A DNA stretch of 64,000 nt. Source: Dioscorea cayenensis subsp. rotundata. Lineage: Eukaryota > Streptophyta > Magnoliopsida > Dioscoreales > Dioscoreaceae. Below, in pieces: positions 34,355 to 46,958 of the stretch (position 1 is its first letter; the number at the start of each line of letters is the position of its first letter). The notes beneath the pieces were generated by a model, which ran no database searches, had not been told where the DNA came from, and was given only the letters and a program-made list of their open reading frames with translations. The stretch spans positions 434,001-498,000 of the forward strand of contig NC_052476.1 of the NCBI RefSeq assembly GCF_009730915.1, read 5' to 3'. The position numbers were made by a program, and so were the translations under genes.

Positions 34355-37300
34355 ATGCGAACGCCGTCGATGGGGAGTAGCTCCCGGCGATCCTTTGGCC
34401 ACCGCCGAATCATCGACATCCTCGCCGATGACCAGGAATCCGACGATGAGGGCATTGCGCCGGTATTCCTCTCCTCAGATGGCTCCGATCTCGTTGAGGT
34501 TATGCTGGAACTGGACCACGATTCCATGGTGCTCCGAAGCGTAGCCACTGTCCCTCCCGACACCACCCCCACCCTAAGCCGGAGCTCCTCTACTACATCA
34601 AGGATTCGGCGGAAGTTCTCTTGGCTTCGATCCCCATCCCCTCGTCTCTCCTCGGCCTCAGCCTCGGCCAATGACTTCTCCGCCATCGCTGCAGCGCGGG
34701 ATGCACGGCGAGCCCAGGCCCGCCTCGCCCGTACCCGTTCAGGCGCAAAGCGGGCGTTGAAGGGACTGAAATTCATCAGCCACACCACCAGCGGTAGCTG
34801 CGGTGATCCCACCGATCTCTGGCGCCGCGTCGAGGATCGCTTCAATAAGCTCTCCCGCGATGGCCTTCTCTCTCGCGACGACTTCGGCGAATGCATCGGT
34901 ATCTATATCTCATATATATATAACTCTCTCTCTCTCTTTCTCTTCTCTCTTTCTCTCTCTCTCTCTAATGAAGGGTTGCATTTGGGAATGAAGGCATGGG
35001 GGATTCGAAGGAGTTCGCGACGGGGATCTTCGATGCCCTCGCAAGAAGAAGACGTCAAACGCTTGAAAGAATATCAAAAGAAGAGCTCTATGAATTTTGG
35101 CTCCAGATCTCCGATCAAAGCTTCGACGCTCGTCTCCAGATCTTTTTCGACATGTATTTTTACTTTTCTTAATTATTTTCTCTATATATTTTTGGTATTT
35201 ATTTATTTAATTAATTAGGGCGGACACGAACGAGGATGGAAGAATAACGAGGGAGGAATTAGAAGAGGTGAGCTGCGAACGAACCAGTGCTAGTTCTGTA
35301 ATTGTGTCAGAAATATGAGGGTGATTGTTGTAAGTTTTAACGCAGTTGATAGTCCTCAGCGCGTCAGCAAACAAGCTGTCGAAGCTCAAGGAACAGGCAG
35401 CCGAATATGCCGCCCTTATCATGGAGGAGCTCGACCCTGAGAATTTCGGTTACATCGAGGTAACTTTGACGTGATGTCATCCTAATCATTGATACCTCCA
35501 CAAACACCCTCCAAAAACACTAAAAATTACGCTTTCTGCCATTCTTCAATCAGTTGTGGCAGCTGGAAGGGCTCTTACTACAGCGCGACAGCTACATGAG
35601 CTACAGCCGTCCGCTAAGCACGGCCAGCGGTGGAACCACCGGCTGGAGCCAAGGGCTAGGCCCGTCTCGGCCGGCCAGAAGCTGGCTAGCGCCGCTACGG
35701 AGGGCTGCCATCCGGGCCCGGCTGGCGGCGCAAATTGGCTGGCGGCGAGCGTGGGTGATAGCGGCTTGGGTGGCTGCGATGGCCGGCTTGTTCGCCTGGA
35801 AGTTCGTACAGTACCGGCGCCGAGCCGCCTTCGAGGTCATGGGTTACTGCCTCCCAACTGCCAAAGGCGCCGCCGAGACACTGAAGCTCAACATGGCTCT
35901 GGTTCTCTTGCCAGTTTGCCGGAATACGCTGACGTGGCTCCGGTCCACCAAAGCCCACCTCTTCGTCCCCTTCGACGACAATATCAATTTCCACAAGGTA
36001 TCATAAACAACTCCATTTGCTTTTTTACTCAAAGCGCCCATGCATGGGAAAAGTGAACGTTTTAATTTCTTTAATAGTTTTCTTTTTTTAACGGTGTAGA
36101 TGATCGCGATGGGCATCGTGATTGGGATTCTAGTCCACGCTGGCAACCATCTAACATGCGATTTCCCTCGTGTGATCCGTTCGTCGCCGGAGCAGTACGC
36201 GATCGTGGCACGTGACTTCGGGTCGGAGAAGCCCACGTTCAAAAGCCTTCTCTTCGGGGTCGAGGGGGTGACGGGAATCGCCATGGTAGTTCTCATGGCC
36301 ATCTCTTTCACTCTCGCTACTCATCCGTTCAGGAAAAATGGAGGGCGGTTACCGTACCCGTTGAATAAACTCACCGGATTCAACGCCTTTTGGTATTCAC
36401 ATCACCTCCTCGCCATCGTCTACGTGTTGCTCATCGTCCATGGCTACTTCATGTTCCTCGTTCATAGATGGTATCAGAGAACGGTAATATTTATTTTTAA
36501 ATATTATTTTTATTTAATATTTTTATAATAGCTGCTTACTTAATACTTAGTTGGTACCTATAATTTATTAATAAATTAATAGTTAGTTTAATAAAATATT
36601 TAGTGAACCTCACAATTAATATTTTCTGACTTGGGATTAGACATGGAGTCACGCTATATAACTATTTGAGATACATGCCTTTGGTCCTACCAACCTTTGG
36701 AACGTGAAGGTTGTGGATGCCACTTGATTAATTTCTTGTTGATATAATTAAGACAACTTCATTAAGTTTAGATATATATAGTTGTGTAAATTAACAATGT
36801 TGTTATGTATAAATTTTAACTAATATACGATGTAGACTTGCCCATTTATATGTGTTGCTTTTACTGTTTTACATCATCTGATCTAACAAGGAGGAGAGTT
36901 TATGCTTTGCAGACATGGATGTATATATCAGTTCCATTGTTACTTTATATTGGGGAGAGAACTCTTCGAGCTTTTCGTTCGCAAGTTTACTCTGTTAAAA
37001 TCTTAAAGGTATTTACTATTTACTATTGTCAAAGGTAAATTTAGAAAATTTTGAATCTTCACTTGTAGTAAGTAGCTCTGATGTTTATTTCTTCATGATG
37101 TTTATTTATTTTTTTTTATTGGTTTAGTAATTTAGATGCTTCATTGTTGTTTGTTCAGGTTTCATTATTGCCAGGGAGCGTTCTGACTATAATCATGTCG
37201 AAGCCTCATGGATTTCGTCACAGAAGTGGACAATATATATTCTTACAGTGCCCAACAATATCATCATTTGAATGGTAAGCGTCTGAAAATATTGCTTTTG

Positions 37301-38856
37301 TTGTTTGATTATCATCAAGAATGAATGAGGACTTATGTCTAGTTATTTTTTCACCTCTAATCTTAAAATTCAATCAGGCATCCTTTCTCCATCACTAGTG
37401 CTCCAGGAGATGATCATCTCAGTGTCCACATTCGAACAATAGGGGACTGGACTCAAGAACTGAAACGCATATTCATAGAGCACCATCAATCTCCTTCTTT
37501 TACAGGAAGAGCCAAACTGAATCAATTCTTTGCAGAGAAACAGAGGTGAGAAATCTCATCATCCAGTGTTCTTTATAACATGCTCAGAGACAACATAAAA
37601 AGACATAATTGGTTCAAATCTTTCAATCAGTTTGCCGAGATTGCTTGTCGATGGCCCTTACGGTGCACCAGCACAAGACTACCGGAATTTTGACGTGCTT
37701 CTCCTGGTAGGCCTAGGAATTGGAGCAACACCTTTTATTAGTATTCTCAGAGACCTCCTCAACAACATAAAAACAGCAGAGGAACTAATGGTATTATACA
37801 TTCATATTTTTGCTAATTGCTTATATTCTGGCCACCTTATCTTATAAACATTAGGTGTGTGTTCATGTGGTTTTACCAGGACTCAACAACAGAGACCAGC
37901 ACATCAGATGACAGCAACAATAGCTTTAATGTCTCCACAGCCAGCAGCAGCAAAAAAAGGTCACCAAGAACAACTAGTGCTCATTTTCTATTGGGTCACA
38001 AGGGAAGCAGGATCATTTGAGTGGTTCAAAGGAGTTATGGATGAAGTAGCTGGAATGGATAAAAAGGTTAGTGACCTTCCATTTAGTTGCAAAAGATTAT
38101 AACTCAATATTATTAGTTTAACATGTATATGTTTGACAAAAAAAAACAGGGTGTCATTGAGATGCATAATTATTTAACAAGTGTTTATGAAGAAGGAGAT
38201 GCAAGGACGACTCTTCTTGCCATGGTTCAGGCTATCAATCATGCCAAGCATGGTGTTGACATTGTCTCCGGCACTAGGGTATTTCTTTTCTTTTTTTTTT
38301 TTCCCTTTTTTTTAAACTCAACTAATCACAATTATATATCAAAAGCGTTAACTTCTTGACTAAGCAATGCATAACTTGTCCTGTTTTAATTTGAACAATT
38401 CTTCTGCTTTCATAAATTCATAATATATTTGAGTTTATCAAATGACAGGTAAGAACACATTTTGCAAGGCCAAACTGGAATGAAGTGTTTGCAAGAATAT
38501 CCTCCAAGCACCCAGGTGCCACAGTAGGTAGAGAAACTACACCAAACTTTTGAATTACTTTCCAAAAAGATGATGAACTGAGTCCAATTGAATTCCTATG
38601 ATAATGACTTCTGGTCCTCTTCTGTTGTAACTAAAATCACCAAATTAACTTTCCACCAAAACAAATCAACTTCTTTTATTGGCATTTTCTTGAATGTTCA
38701 CATTAGACTTTTATTTTTCTAACAAAAGTTTTCTCTTATCATGAAGGTGTATTCTATTGTGGCAATCCAGTTTTAGCAAAGGAGCTCAAAAAATTATCAC
38801 ATGAATCAAGCCATAAGACCTCCACCAGATTTCATTTTCACAAAGAGTATTTCTGA
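34355..38856 (+). CDS. RBOH: Respiratory burst oxidase (RBOH, NADPH oxidase), one frameshift
   Basis: Plasma-membrane enzyme that makes apoplastic superoxide from cytosolic NADPH. I place 14 exons: 34355-34898, 34994-35153, 35219-35267, 35346-35459, 35554-35997, 36100-36483, 36913-37008, 37159-37274, 37378-37545, 37631-37790, 37880-38066, 38150-38278, 38449-38527, 38747-38856, giving 912 aa if one extra base is ignored. Visible: [14 protein letters not shown], a canonical EF-hand loop ([12 protein letters not shown], about 237), six-helix ferric-reductase core with VHAGNHL and WYSHHLL haem histidines, HPFSIT FAD motif (637), GPYG NADPH motif (700) and the terminal HFHKEYF. Exon 11 is 187 nt instead of 186: a T4 run at 37984-37987 shifts TSAHF out of frame with [13 protein letters not shown]. 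Calcium and phosphorylation control are inferred from the family. Confidence 0.95.
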
Positions 38857-39489
38857 TAAACCAGGACATGAAGATTTTGCTTGATTTTTAAAATCAAAAG
38901 ACGGCTTCCTTGCGGTATTTTTCTTATGTAAAATGTATATACATATATTTCTTAAGTAGGTAATAGCCTTGAGCATTCTCATCCATCAAAAATTTTTAGC
39001 AATTATACATGTATATTGTAATAATTTCAATGATGCCAATATAAACATATATATATATATATATATATATGTATGTTAGCAACTAGCAATAAAACAAGTG
39101 TTTGTATAATTGTATATGAATTCTCTTGTTAGACTTTCATATTGTTTATGTTACAATAAGTTGAGACTAAGATAGTGTAGGATAAAAGAGCATTATTTCT
39201 CAGAAGCAACAAACATGTTGCTTATATTGAAAAACAGATAATCAAAGAAAAGAAAGGGTATTTTAACAGGTTCCTTTTCCAGATTATTGTGCTTGACTTT
39301 AGGCACCAATAATTCTCTAATTATTCTTTTCTTTTCCATCCCTCAATTATTCTATGTGCTATTTAAAAGAAAAGAATTTTATGGACTGAGACAACCCACC
39401 AGACCTAACCACCCTCTCTCTCCAATATAGAAATAATATGGTGTTGGCTGGAAAATTCTACCTATATATATATATATATATATTAAAAA
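38857..39489. other. RBOH 3' flank
   Basis: AT-rich DNA with an (AT)n tract at about 39048-39070 and another at 39463-39482. No gene seen. Confidence 0.45.
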
Positions 39490-40215
39490 AAAAAAAACAG
39501 GTAAACACATTAATTAAAGAGATAAAGTGGGCATTCAAGAAATTAGTGTTTGACTCTTTAAGGGTGGATGATTTTGAAGAAAATTGGAGAGAAATTATAT
39601 GGAAATATGGCCTTCAAGGTAATGAATGGTTTAAGATGTTATATGACTAGGACAGGCATCATTGGGTTCCAACTTTTGTGAAAGACACATTCTGGGCAAG
39701 GATGTCTGTCACCCAGCGTGGTGAGAGTCTTCATTCCTTCTTTGGCCATTTAGAATCAAAGACTTCTCTGAAACAGTTCTTCAATGAGTATGAGACAATT
39801 ATGGCCACTAAATATGAAATTGAAGCTCTTGCCAATTTTAAATCATTTCATAAGAGCTTGTGAATTGAAAGATCTTCACAATAGGCATGCATGTTTGAAA
39901 ATTTTCAGGATGAAGTGAAAGATTTAATATATTGTCACCCATCATTGGTTAAAACAGATGGGCCAATTTTGATTTTTGAAGTCAAGGAATGTGTGAGAGT
40001 GAAAGAAGCTAAAACTATGGAGCAAAAGAAATTTGAGGTTATTAATTTATGATGCTCATGAAATGGATATTCATTGCATCTGTTCATCTTTCCAGTTTAG
40101 AGGAATATTATGTAGACATGCACTGTCTGTATATAACCATCAAGATGTGGATGATATACCATCTAAGTACATTCTTGAGCGCTAGAGAAAGGATTTCAAG
40201 GGCGTTCTCATCTTC
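39490..40215 (+). pseudogene. FAR1/FHY3-related (MULE transposase-derived) relic
   Basis: Pieces of a FAR1-RELATED SEQUENCE protein. The part at 39499-39863 reads FEENWREIIWKYGLQGNEWF, a TAG at 39648-39650, then HHWVPTFVKDTFWARMSVTQ and RGESLHSFFGHLESKTSLKQ, the conserved end of the MULE transposase domain. After frame changes, DIHCICSSFQFRGILCRHAL (about 40063-40122) keeps the CxC...CxH SWIM zinc-finger pattern, followed by DDIPSKYILER. At least three stops or frameshifts and the lack of the N-terminal FAR1 domain and catalytic core make it a dead fragment. These genes descend from Mutator-like transposases and act in phytochrome A signalling when intact. Confidence 0.85.
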
Positions 40216-40259
40216 AAATGATATGGTAGTTAAACGGGTTGATGGAATGTCATGCTAGT

Positions 40260-41325
40260 TATGCAAGCATTGCCTCAAACTAGTTGAAGCCTTGCCTAAA
40301 GTCTAAAGAGATACAAGTATAAAGGTGCATTTAGAATCCATTCTTAGCCTTGGTTATTTTGTTTGTTTAAAATTTTTGTCGACTCTGCTTCAGTTCTTCG
40401 AGTGTTATGGATAAATGGTTATCTGCAGATGCTCATATACCTCCTTGTATACCCCTAGGTTCCGATTATGTTGCATCCTGAAAGCAGAAGGGATAATTTC
40501 TCTGGCCATCAGAAATGAAAAGGTCTATCTACAAATCTTAAAATTTAATTGTTTTCTGTGACTTGCTCAATGATCTTTTATCGGCAGCAGCATGAAGTCA
40601 CAGTTCCTTGTTTCTTCACAGCAGAACTTTCAACAAGTTCACCAAACAATAAATTTTCCTTTTTCTTTGTGAATTCCATTTGTACCATAAATGAATGCAT
40701 GTCATCATGTTGTCTTAATTATGGTACAGCATATTTCATGTAGATGAATATTGTTCAGCATTTGAACCCATACTGGTCATTCTTGTAAAATTACAGTTAA
40801 ATCAATGTATTAAAATTTTCTGAGATTCTTGTCCTAGCCCAATGAGAAATTATTTCTTTTTTTCCCCCTTATTTCCAATTGATCCTGACGAACTGATGGC
40901 ACCTCACTCCGGTACTGGCTAAAGAGGCAGTTATGCCCCATTCCATGTTTCTTCAAAACTAAGCATATGCATGGCAACAAGTTTCTCTTGAAGTGTTCAC
41001 TTATCACAAAATTTATTTTATTTTATTTTATCTTTAGTACATGAATATGTATTTCTGACATATGAAAAAATGATCTTCTTGTTAAGAATCAAAAAATTTC
41101 GTGCCAAAATAGCAGAGCTGGTTGCACTAAGTACTTGCTATGAAAGAACACTCTAATTCTTTGTTGGCCATTGATATTTTATATTTATACAAACATCACA
41201 TTTTCATCATGTTTTGGCATCTCTATTCCTCTTTTAAATCCACGCACTATATATATATATATATATGTGTGTTCTCAAGTGTTTTGCAGGCCAGTTCAGT
41301 TGAATTCAATTCAATTTTGTTCATC
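40260..41325. other. Spacer upstream of the subtilase gene
   Basis: No supported gene. Holds an (AT)n tract at about 41248-41268 shortly before the subtilase start, in the likely promoter/5' UTR. Confidence 0.45.
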
Positions 41326-43650
41326 ATGAAACTACTTGTCATTCTTCTCCTTTTCCATACCACTTTTCTCATGATCAATGGCCAAATTTCGTCGATAACT
41401 AATACTCATCATGAGACCTACATTGTTCATGTTGAAAAGCCGAAGAATATCATGTTGCATAGATCCACCGATTTGGTTAGTTGGTAGTGTTAAATATATA
41501 AACCATAGTTCATATTTTTTTTCTTTCAATAATTTCTGTAACATGTTATCAGAGCTATTGTTTTCTCTATTTTTAATAGGTATATGTCCTTCTTGCCTAC
41601 AAAGACATTAGCCTCCGGCGAGGCACGAATAGTCTACGCCTATCAAACAGCCATCACCGGCTTTGCAGCAAAACTAACAAGTGAAGAAGTGAAGGCCATG
41701 GAGACGAAGGAAGGATTCATCCATGCCACGAAAGATAGAATGCTTTATCTTCATACAACGCATATCAACGACTTCCTCGGTCTCAATCAAGGAACTTGTC
41801 TCCAAAAAGACACAAATTTGGGAAAAGGACTCATCATCGGAATTCTAGACACTGGTGTGTTACCTACCCATCGGTCATTCAAAGACAGTGGTTTGCCACA
41901 CCCTCCCACAAAATGGAAGGGCCATTGTGACTTTAAGCCGACCACATGCAACAACAAGCTCATCGGTGCAAGATCCTTCCAACCCGGAAATAAGGATTTA
42001 CCCTACGATCCCATCGGGCATGGCACACACATCGCTAGTATTGCAGCCGGAGGATTTGTCAAAGATGCACAAGTTCTTGGGAATGCGAAAGGCACAGCCT
42101 CCGGTGTTGCACCCAATTGTCACTTAGCCATATATAAAGTATGTCATTCTAGTGTGTGTGGGTCAAGTGATGTCCTTGCAGGAATAGACCAAGCAATGGC
42201 AGACGGAGTTGATGTTATTTCATTATCATTCGGCGGTGGTGCAGTGCCTTTCTATAATGATGCAGTGGCCATTGGAGCATTAGCTGCTATTGAGAAGGGG
42301 ATAATTGTGACATCTTCAGCCGGAAATTCTGGGCCGGCTAAAGGCACAGTAGAAAATGATTCACCATGGTTGATTACAGTCGGAGCAAGCACCATGGATA
42401 GAATGATAAGAGCAAGGGTAAAGCTTGGCAATGGTGAAGAACTCCTCGGAGAATCCGCTTACCATCCCTCTGGCTTCACCTATGGCTTCCTTCCGATCGT
42501 TTACCCCGGTCAGCATGGAGGTTCTAGAGCCAAAGCTTGTAGTGATGGCTCACTCAGTCGGATAAACGTTAAAGGAATGGTAGTGCTTTGCCACAATTTC
42601 GGCGAAAACAACACAGTCGAAAAAGGCATCATCGTGCAAAAAGCTGGCGGAGTAGCGATGATACTAATAAATGAAAAAGATCAAAATATGACCACTCAAG
42701 CCACAGCTCATGTCCTCCCTGCTACACATGTTAGCTACTCTGACAGCAAAAGAATTTTAGCATATGTTCTCTCAAAAACAAACCCAACCGCAACTATAAT
42801 TTTTGATGGTACATTATACGGCATCTCTCCGGCACCGTCAGTAGCTTCTTTTTCCTCCAGAGGTCCAAGTTCTGTGAATGAAGGTGTGTTGAAGCCAGAC
42901 ATAATCGCCCCCGGTGTAAATATCCTCGCTGCATGGCCGTCTCCAGTAGGTCCACTTTCATTAGAATCACCGGTGAACTCCAACATAACTTCTATGGAAT
43001 TCAATATAGTCTCCGGCACATCACTAGCCTCTCCTGTCATCGCCGGAGTTGCTACATTGCTCAAAATTGCTCACCCGGATTGGTCTCCGGCCGTAATCAA
43101 ATCAGCAATCATGACAACAGCCAACACTCTAGACCGTGATGGCTTCCCAATATCTGACTTGTATTCCATGGGTGCCGGACACATTAATCCAGCAAAGGCT
43201 AATGACCCTGGACTTGTTTATGACATCGTCGGAGATGATTACATTGCTTATCTTTGCGGGTTGGGTTACACTGACAAGCAAGTTTCCGCTGTGGCACGCC
43301 GAATAATAGACTGTGCTAACATTGATCCTATAAATGCTGAGGAGCTGAACTATCCATCAGTATCAGTGGCATTAGGATCAAAAGCGAAAAAGACGATAAC
43401 TCGGTCAGTGATGAATGTCGGAGAATCAGAGTCATTGTACTCGATGCAGATAAAAAGACCGGAAGGAGTGGAAGTGAGTGTTTATCCGGAGAAATTGAGC
43501 TTCTCTGAGATGAACCAAACGTTGACTTTTAGTCTCTACTTCAGCTCCAACGATGTCAGTGCAATGAGGGGAAGTGTGAGTGAAGGATACTTGAGGTGGG
43601 TTTCCAACAAGCACATTGTGAGAAGCCCAATCTTAGTTACATTCACTTAA
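41326..43650 (+). CDS. Subtilisin-like serine protease (plant SBT1-type subtilase)
   Basis: Secreted S8 protease, 742 aa from two exons (41326-41483 and 41580-43650). The donor TTG/GTAGTG restores STDLVSWYMSFLP across the intron. Order: signal peptide (1-20), I9 propeptide with HHETYIVHVEKP and YAYQTAITGFAAKLT (about 28-110), catalytic Asp143 (ILDTG), His200 (GHGTH), a protease-associated insertion, Ser534 (SGTSLASP), and a C-terminal Fn3-like domain ending SPILVTFT. HPDWSPAVIKSAIMTTA follows the serine as usual. The residues after the serine read ASPV, where many plant subtilases have SCPH, a mild divergence. No frame break is seen. The substrate is unknown; relatives act in wall modification, peptide hormone maturation or defence. 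Confidence 0.95.
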
Positions 43651-44279
43651 AGCCCAAGGGCATTTTTTGTCTTTATTTTTTTTGATAAATAAGTGTGGGA
43701 TTAATCCCTTGTGGGATGAGTCTCGGACACATTTTGTTACTATTGTTTGTGTTAATTTCTCTTGTTGTTATTATATATGTCAATTTTGAAATAAGCTATT
43801 TAATTTGTTTATAATTGATAGATATAAATATGAATTATCCTTAATTAATAATAGAGAAATTTCTCAAACATCTCTCATACTTTCTCAATAGGCTAAAAAA
43901 ACCTTTTGATTTTTTCATATTTTTACAATTTTTTTTTTATAATCGATCATCATTATTATGATTGTTTCCTAAGAATTCCTAGCACTTCATACTGAGCAGT
44001 TCATTTTTTTCATTTTCATTTTTATTACTAGCAGAATTTGGAGCTATTTTGTTTCATTACGTTTAGTTTGCTTGCTATTTTATCTGTTTATTGTATTTTA
44101 CTCATTTTTTAATAATATTATCATTTATTTATAATAAAAATAAAAATCAGAAATCCTTTGATTGGTAAAGCATCACCCTTTATTAAAAATCATGAAAACA
44201 ATTTAACCATGCGACGAAATAATAAAGCGGTTAAATAATTTAAAATACAAATCACACACAAGAAATACTGTTACATTGT
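43651..44279. other. Subtilase 3' flank up to the LINE
   Basis: AT-rich sequence without a gene. The base composition changes sharply to GC-rich at about 44280, which I take as the approximate 5' edge of the LINE. Confidence 0.45.
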
Positions 44280-44979
44280 TTTCATGGTTCAAACAGTGTT
44301 CCCCGTAGCCCCGTCTAAACAGTGTTCCCGACCATGAGATTCCTCTGCAACTCTCGTGAGAACTACTCTGACTCGCATGCAGAACCACGCAACGCTCGCC
44401 CTCCACGTGGCGGATCTCGCGGGGGCTTCTCCGGCAAACACCGCAGGAACTCTCGCCCTCAGACCTCACACCCCTCCCCCTCTGAAAACCTCTCCTCTCG
44501 GCACAATCTAGCTCCATGAGACCCTCAATTCCCCAAGAACTCTCCGGTGAGAGGGCACCACCTATCTTGATGCTACTCGATCCCGCCGTTGGAACCTTTA
44601 GCCGCCTCCCACCCCGCTCCCACGAGAGAAGGCGTTCACGGACTACGTAGAGCGATGCTCTAAATGCTTGAGAGCTGGTCATGGGGGTCGATGAATGTCG
44701 TCACCGACTCACACGCAAGCGTTGCTCCGGCGCCGGCCACCTCGCCATCCGCTGCCCTCTCCGTTCTCCTCCTCATCGTCCTGACTCCAAGAAGGCTAGA
44801 ATCCGCTCTAAAAAAACTTCTCTCTAGAAACCTCCCACTCGAACCCCCAAACCTCGGGAGTTCCACCTCCGAGGCTCAAACCTCTCCTCCATATTCTGCG
44901 AGACCCAACAAGACCTCTCTCCGAGTCTCACTACCTATCATCGAAGCAATTCTAAAAGTCGAAGGAAGAACTGAAGAAG

Positions 44980-46104
44980 ATGGTGATCATCAGGGCTTTA
45001 TCCGGTAATGCCAGCGTCCGCTCTCTTCATGACTCGCTCCCTCAGTGCTTGAACACCGATCTCTGTGAGCACATCACTCCCTTCAACAACGATTTTATCC
45101 TCACTTTATCTTCCACCAAAGATGCAGCAACGGCCGTGAAGAGAAGCCCTATTACTCTTATCACTACCCATGGTCCTTGCTGCATTACTCTATCACACTG
45201 GACCGCCGAATTCGGCTCCCACGCGGTGGCCGCCGGTAACTACAACTGGATCAGGATCACGAACCTCCCCCTCCACTGCTGGAACTGGGATTCCATCGTC
45301 GACATTCTCAAACCGATTGGAGACTTAATTTATGTTCAGAAGAAGGAGCACGTTACCTTGGAGCATCTCCGAACTCTCGTGAGACTTAAATCCTCGATCT
45401 CCTTCCCGCTGGAGATCACGGTGGACGTCGGAGTTAGGAGTTTCATCGTAAAACTTGAAGATGACGGAGTTCATACTCTCCGTTCCAAGCTTGTGCAAGG
45501 CACGACGTCTCACCCTCCGGCTCATCTCCGATCAGCTCAGCCCTCCAGCAACCCCACCTATGTGCCCAAATCCGATAAGGGCAAAGCACCTTTGGTGCAA
45601 CCTCCCGTAGATATCCCTACTGGCAAGGCCGTTGAGCACTGCTCCAGCCTCGGCCTCTCTACTGGGAGCACCGTTAGCGGACCTCAGGGAGGTTCTTTGC
45701 TTCCTTCCGGTGACCGGCCGATTGCCGGAACCCCTGAGCTCCCATCGGCATCTCGCGAGTGCGCAGGGGGACAGCTTGCACTGTCGCCATGCAGTGGAGA
45801 CGTGATGGAGGAGCCTCCTACGGCCGTCCATCTGCCTCGTGATGATCTCCCATTCATCCGATTTGGAACCTTGCCCTCGTCCTCTCTACCTCGAGATCAG
45901 GCCCCCCGAGATTCCTGCACTCCACGTGATTGTGTCTCTGATTCTCTAGAGAAGCTCCGAGATGATATTCCCTCCGATCGGCCAGCTCTTCGTAATCAGC
46001 ACTCTGATCAAAATCCCACTCTCCAATCTGATGAGATGCCTCGAGATCCATCTAGCCTTGATCACAGCACTCTCACCTCTTTAAAAGCTCTCTTTGCCTC
46101 GTGA
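44980..46104 (+). pseudogene. LINE ORF1 (DUF4283-like), first part
   Basis: A 374-codon frame, starting at MVIIRALSGNASVRSLHDSL. Residues about 1-150 resemble the DUF4283 region of plant L1 ORF1 proteins (RNA-binding fold), with the hallmark NWIRITNLPLHCWNWDSI and FLxxIG-like DILKPIGDLI. The C-terminal third is disordered and has several PRD tripeptides. No CCHC knuckle is visible. A different upstream frame (44664-45008) probably encoded the original N-terminus, so the start is uncertain. Confidence 0.75.
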
Positions 46105-46352
46105 TAAGAGCATCACCGGGACCTTCTCTCGACACGCAGTTTATCTTATCAAAATAAGCAACATTCTAAATCACTTAACAATTTTATCGATAAGGCACCA
46201 CTACCAAGTGATTCTCACACTTCACAACCCTAACCACGATTGTGGTCGGGGCCCCTCTCTTGAATCGCTATACAAGGAATTACCCCTTCTCACCTGCAAG
46301 ATAATCCTCCAATTATACCTATCCACGAGGGGTTATAAATGGATCTTCTTTT

Positions 46353-46943
46353 ATGGAGGATGGACCACGGTGCCTGCATCAACTCGAGAAATTCTATGAT
46401 CTTGATCCCATTCCACAGATTTCCCCAGAAGATAACCCTTCTGATGAAGAACTTCTCGACTGGGGGGAAGATGAGACCTTTCTTGACCAGGACATGGCTG
46501 ATCCTGATTTCCTCCCTGAAGACAACTGCATCGATCAGGAGGATCATATCTCCTCACACTTTGACACTGCACCAGTAATTCCTGAGCTCCCTAAAGATTT
46601 CTCAAAACATATCCATACCAGTCCCAAACAGCTTAGAAGAAGTGAGAGACCCAAGAAACCATCAGGACGATGGAATGAAGACGCTGGGTTCGTTCCCCAT
46701 CCCCCTCGATCTTCTAAGAAGAAAACCCCTGAAGATCCACGAGAAGGTACGCCCTCTATCATTAATTCTGTTTTTTCATCCTGGTCAGATGCTCAAATTA
46801 TTAATTACAGTAATTCCTGTGGCATTAACTTTCTTGGTTCCCCTAATCACAAAAAAAAATGCATAGACAAAATCAGGTCTACCGAAGCTGATAGGAACTC
46901 CAAATGCCTTACAGCCCTTGGGTCTCCTCCGAGACCTATTTAG
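46353..46943 (+). pseudogene. LINE ORF1/ORF2 linker segment
   Basis: An acidic then basic segment: many Asp/Glu residues, then LRRSERPKKPSGRWNEDAGF and RSSKKKTPED, and finally CIDKIRSTEADRNSK just ahead of the endonuclease. This arrangement is typical of the region between ORF1 and the endonuclease of plant L1 elements. It is frameshifted with respect to both neighbours. Confidence 0.6.
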
Positions 46944-46958
46944 ACATTCCCTGTTTTT

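Noticed and set aside
34276-34896. 206-codon frame on the minus strand opposite RBOH exon 1
   Set aside because: Mirror of a GC-rich coding exon; Arg/Ser-rich and ending in a microsatellite. The plus strand encodes a recognisable RBOH N-terminus.
44203-44682. 159-codon frame on the minus strand
   Set aside because: Antisense to the GC-rich LINE leader; no domain.
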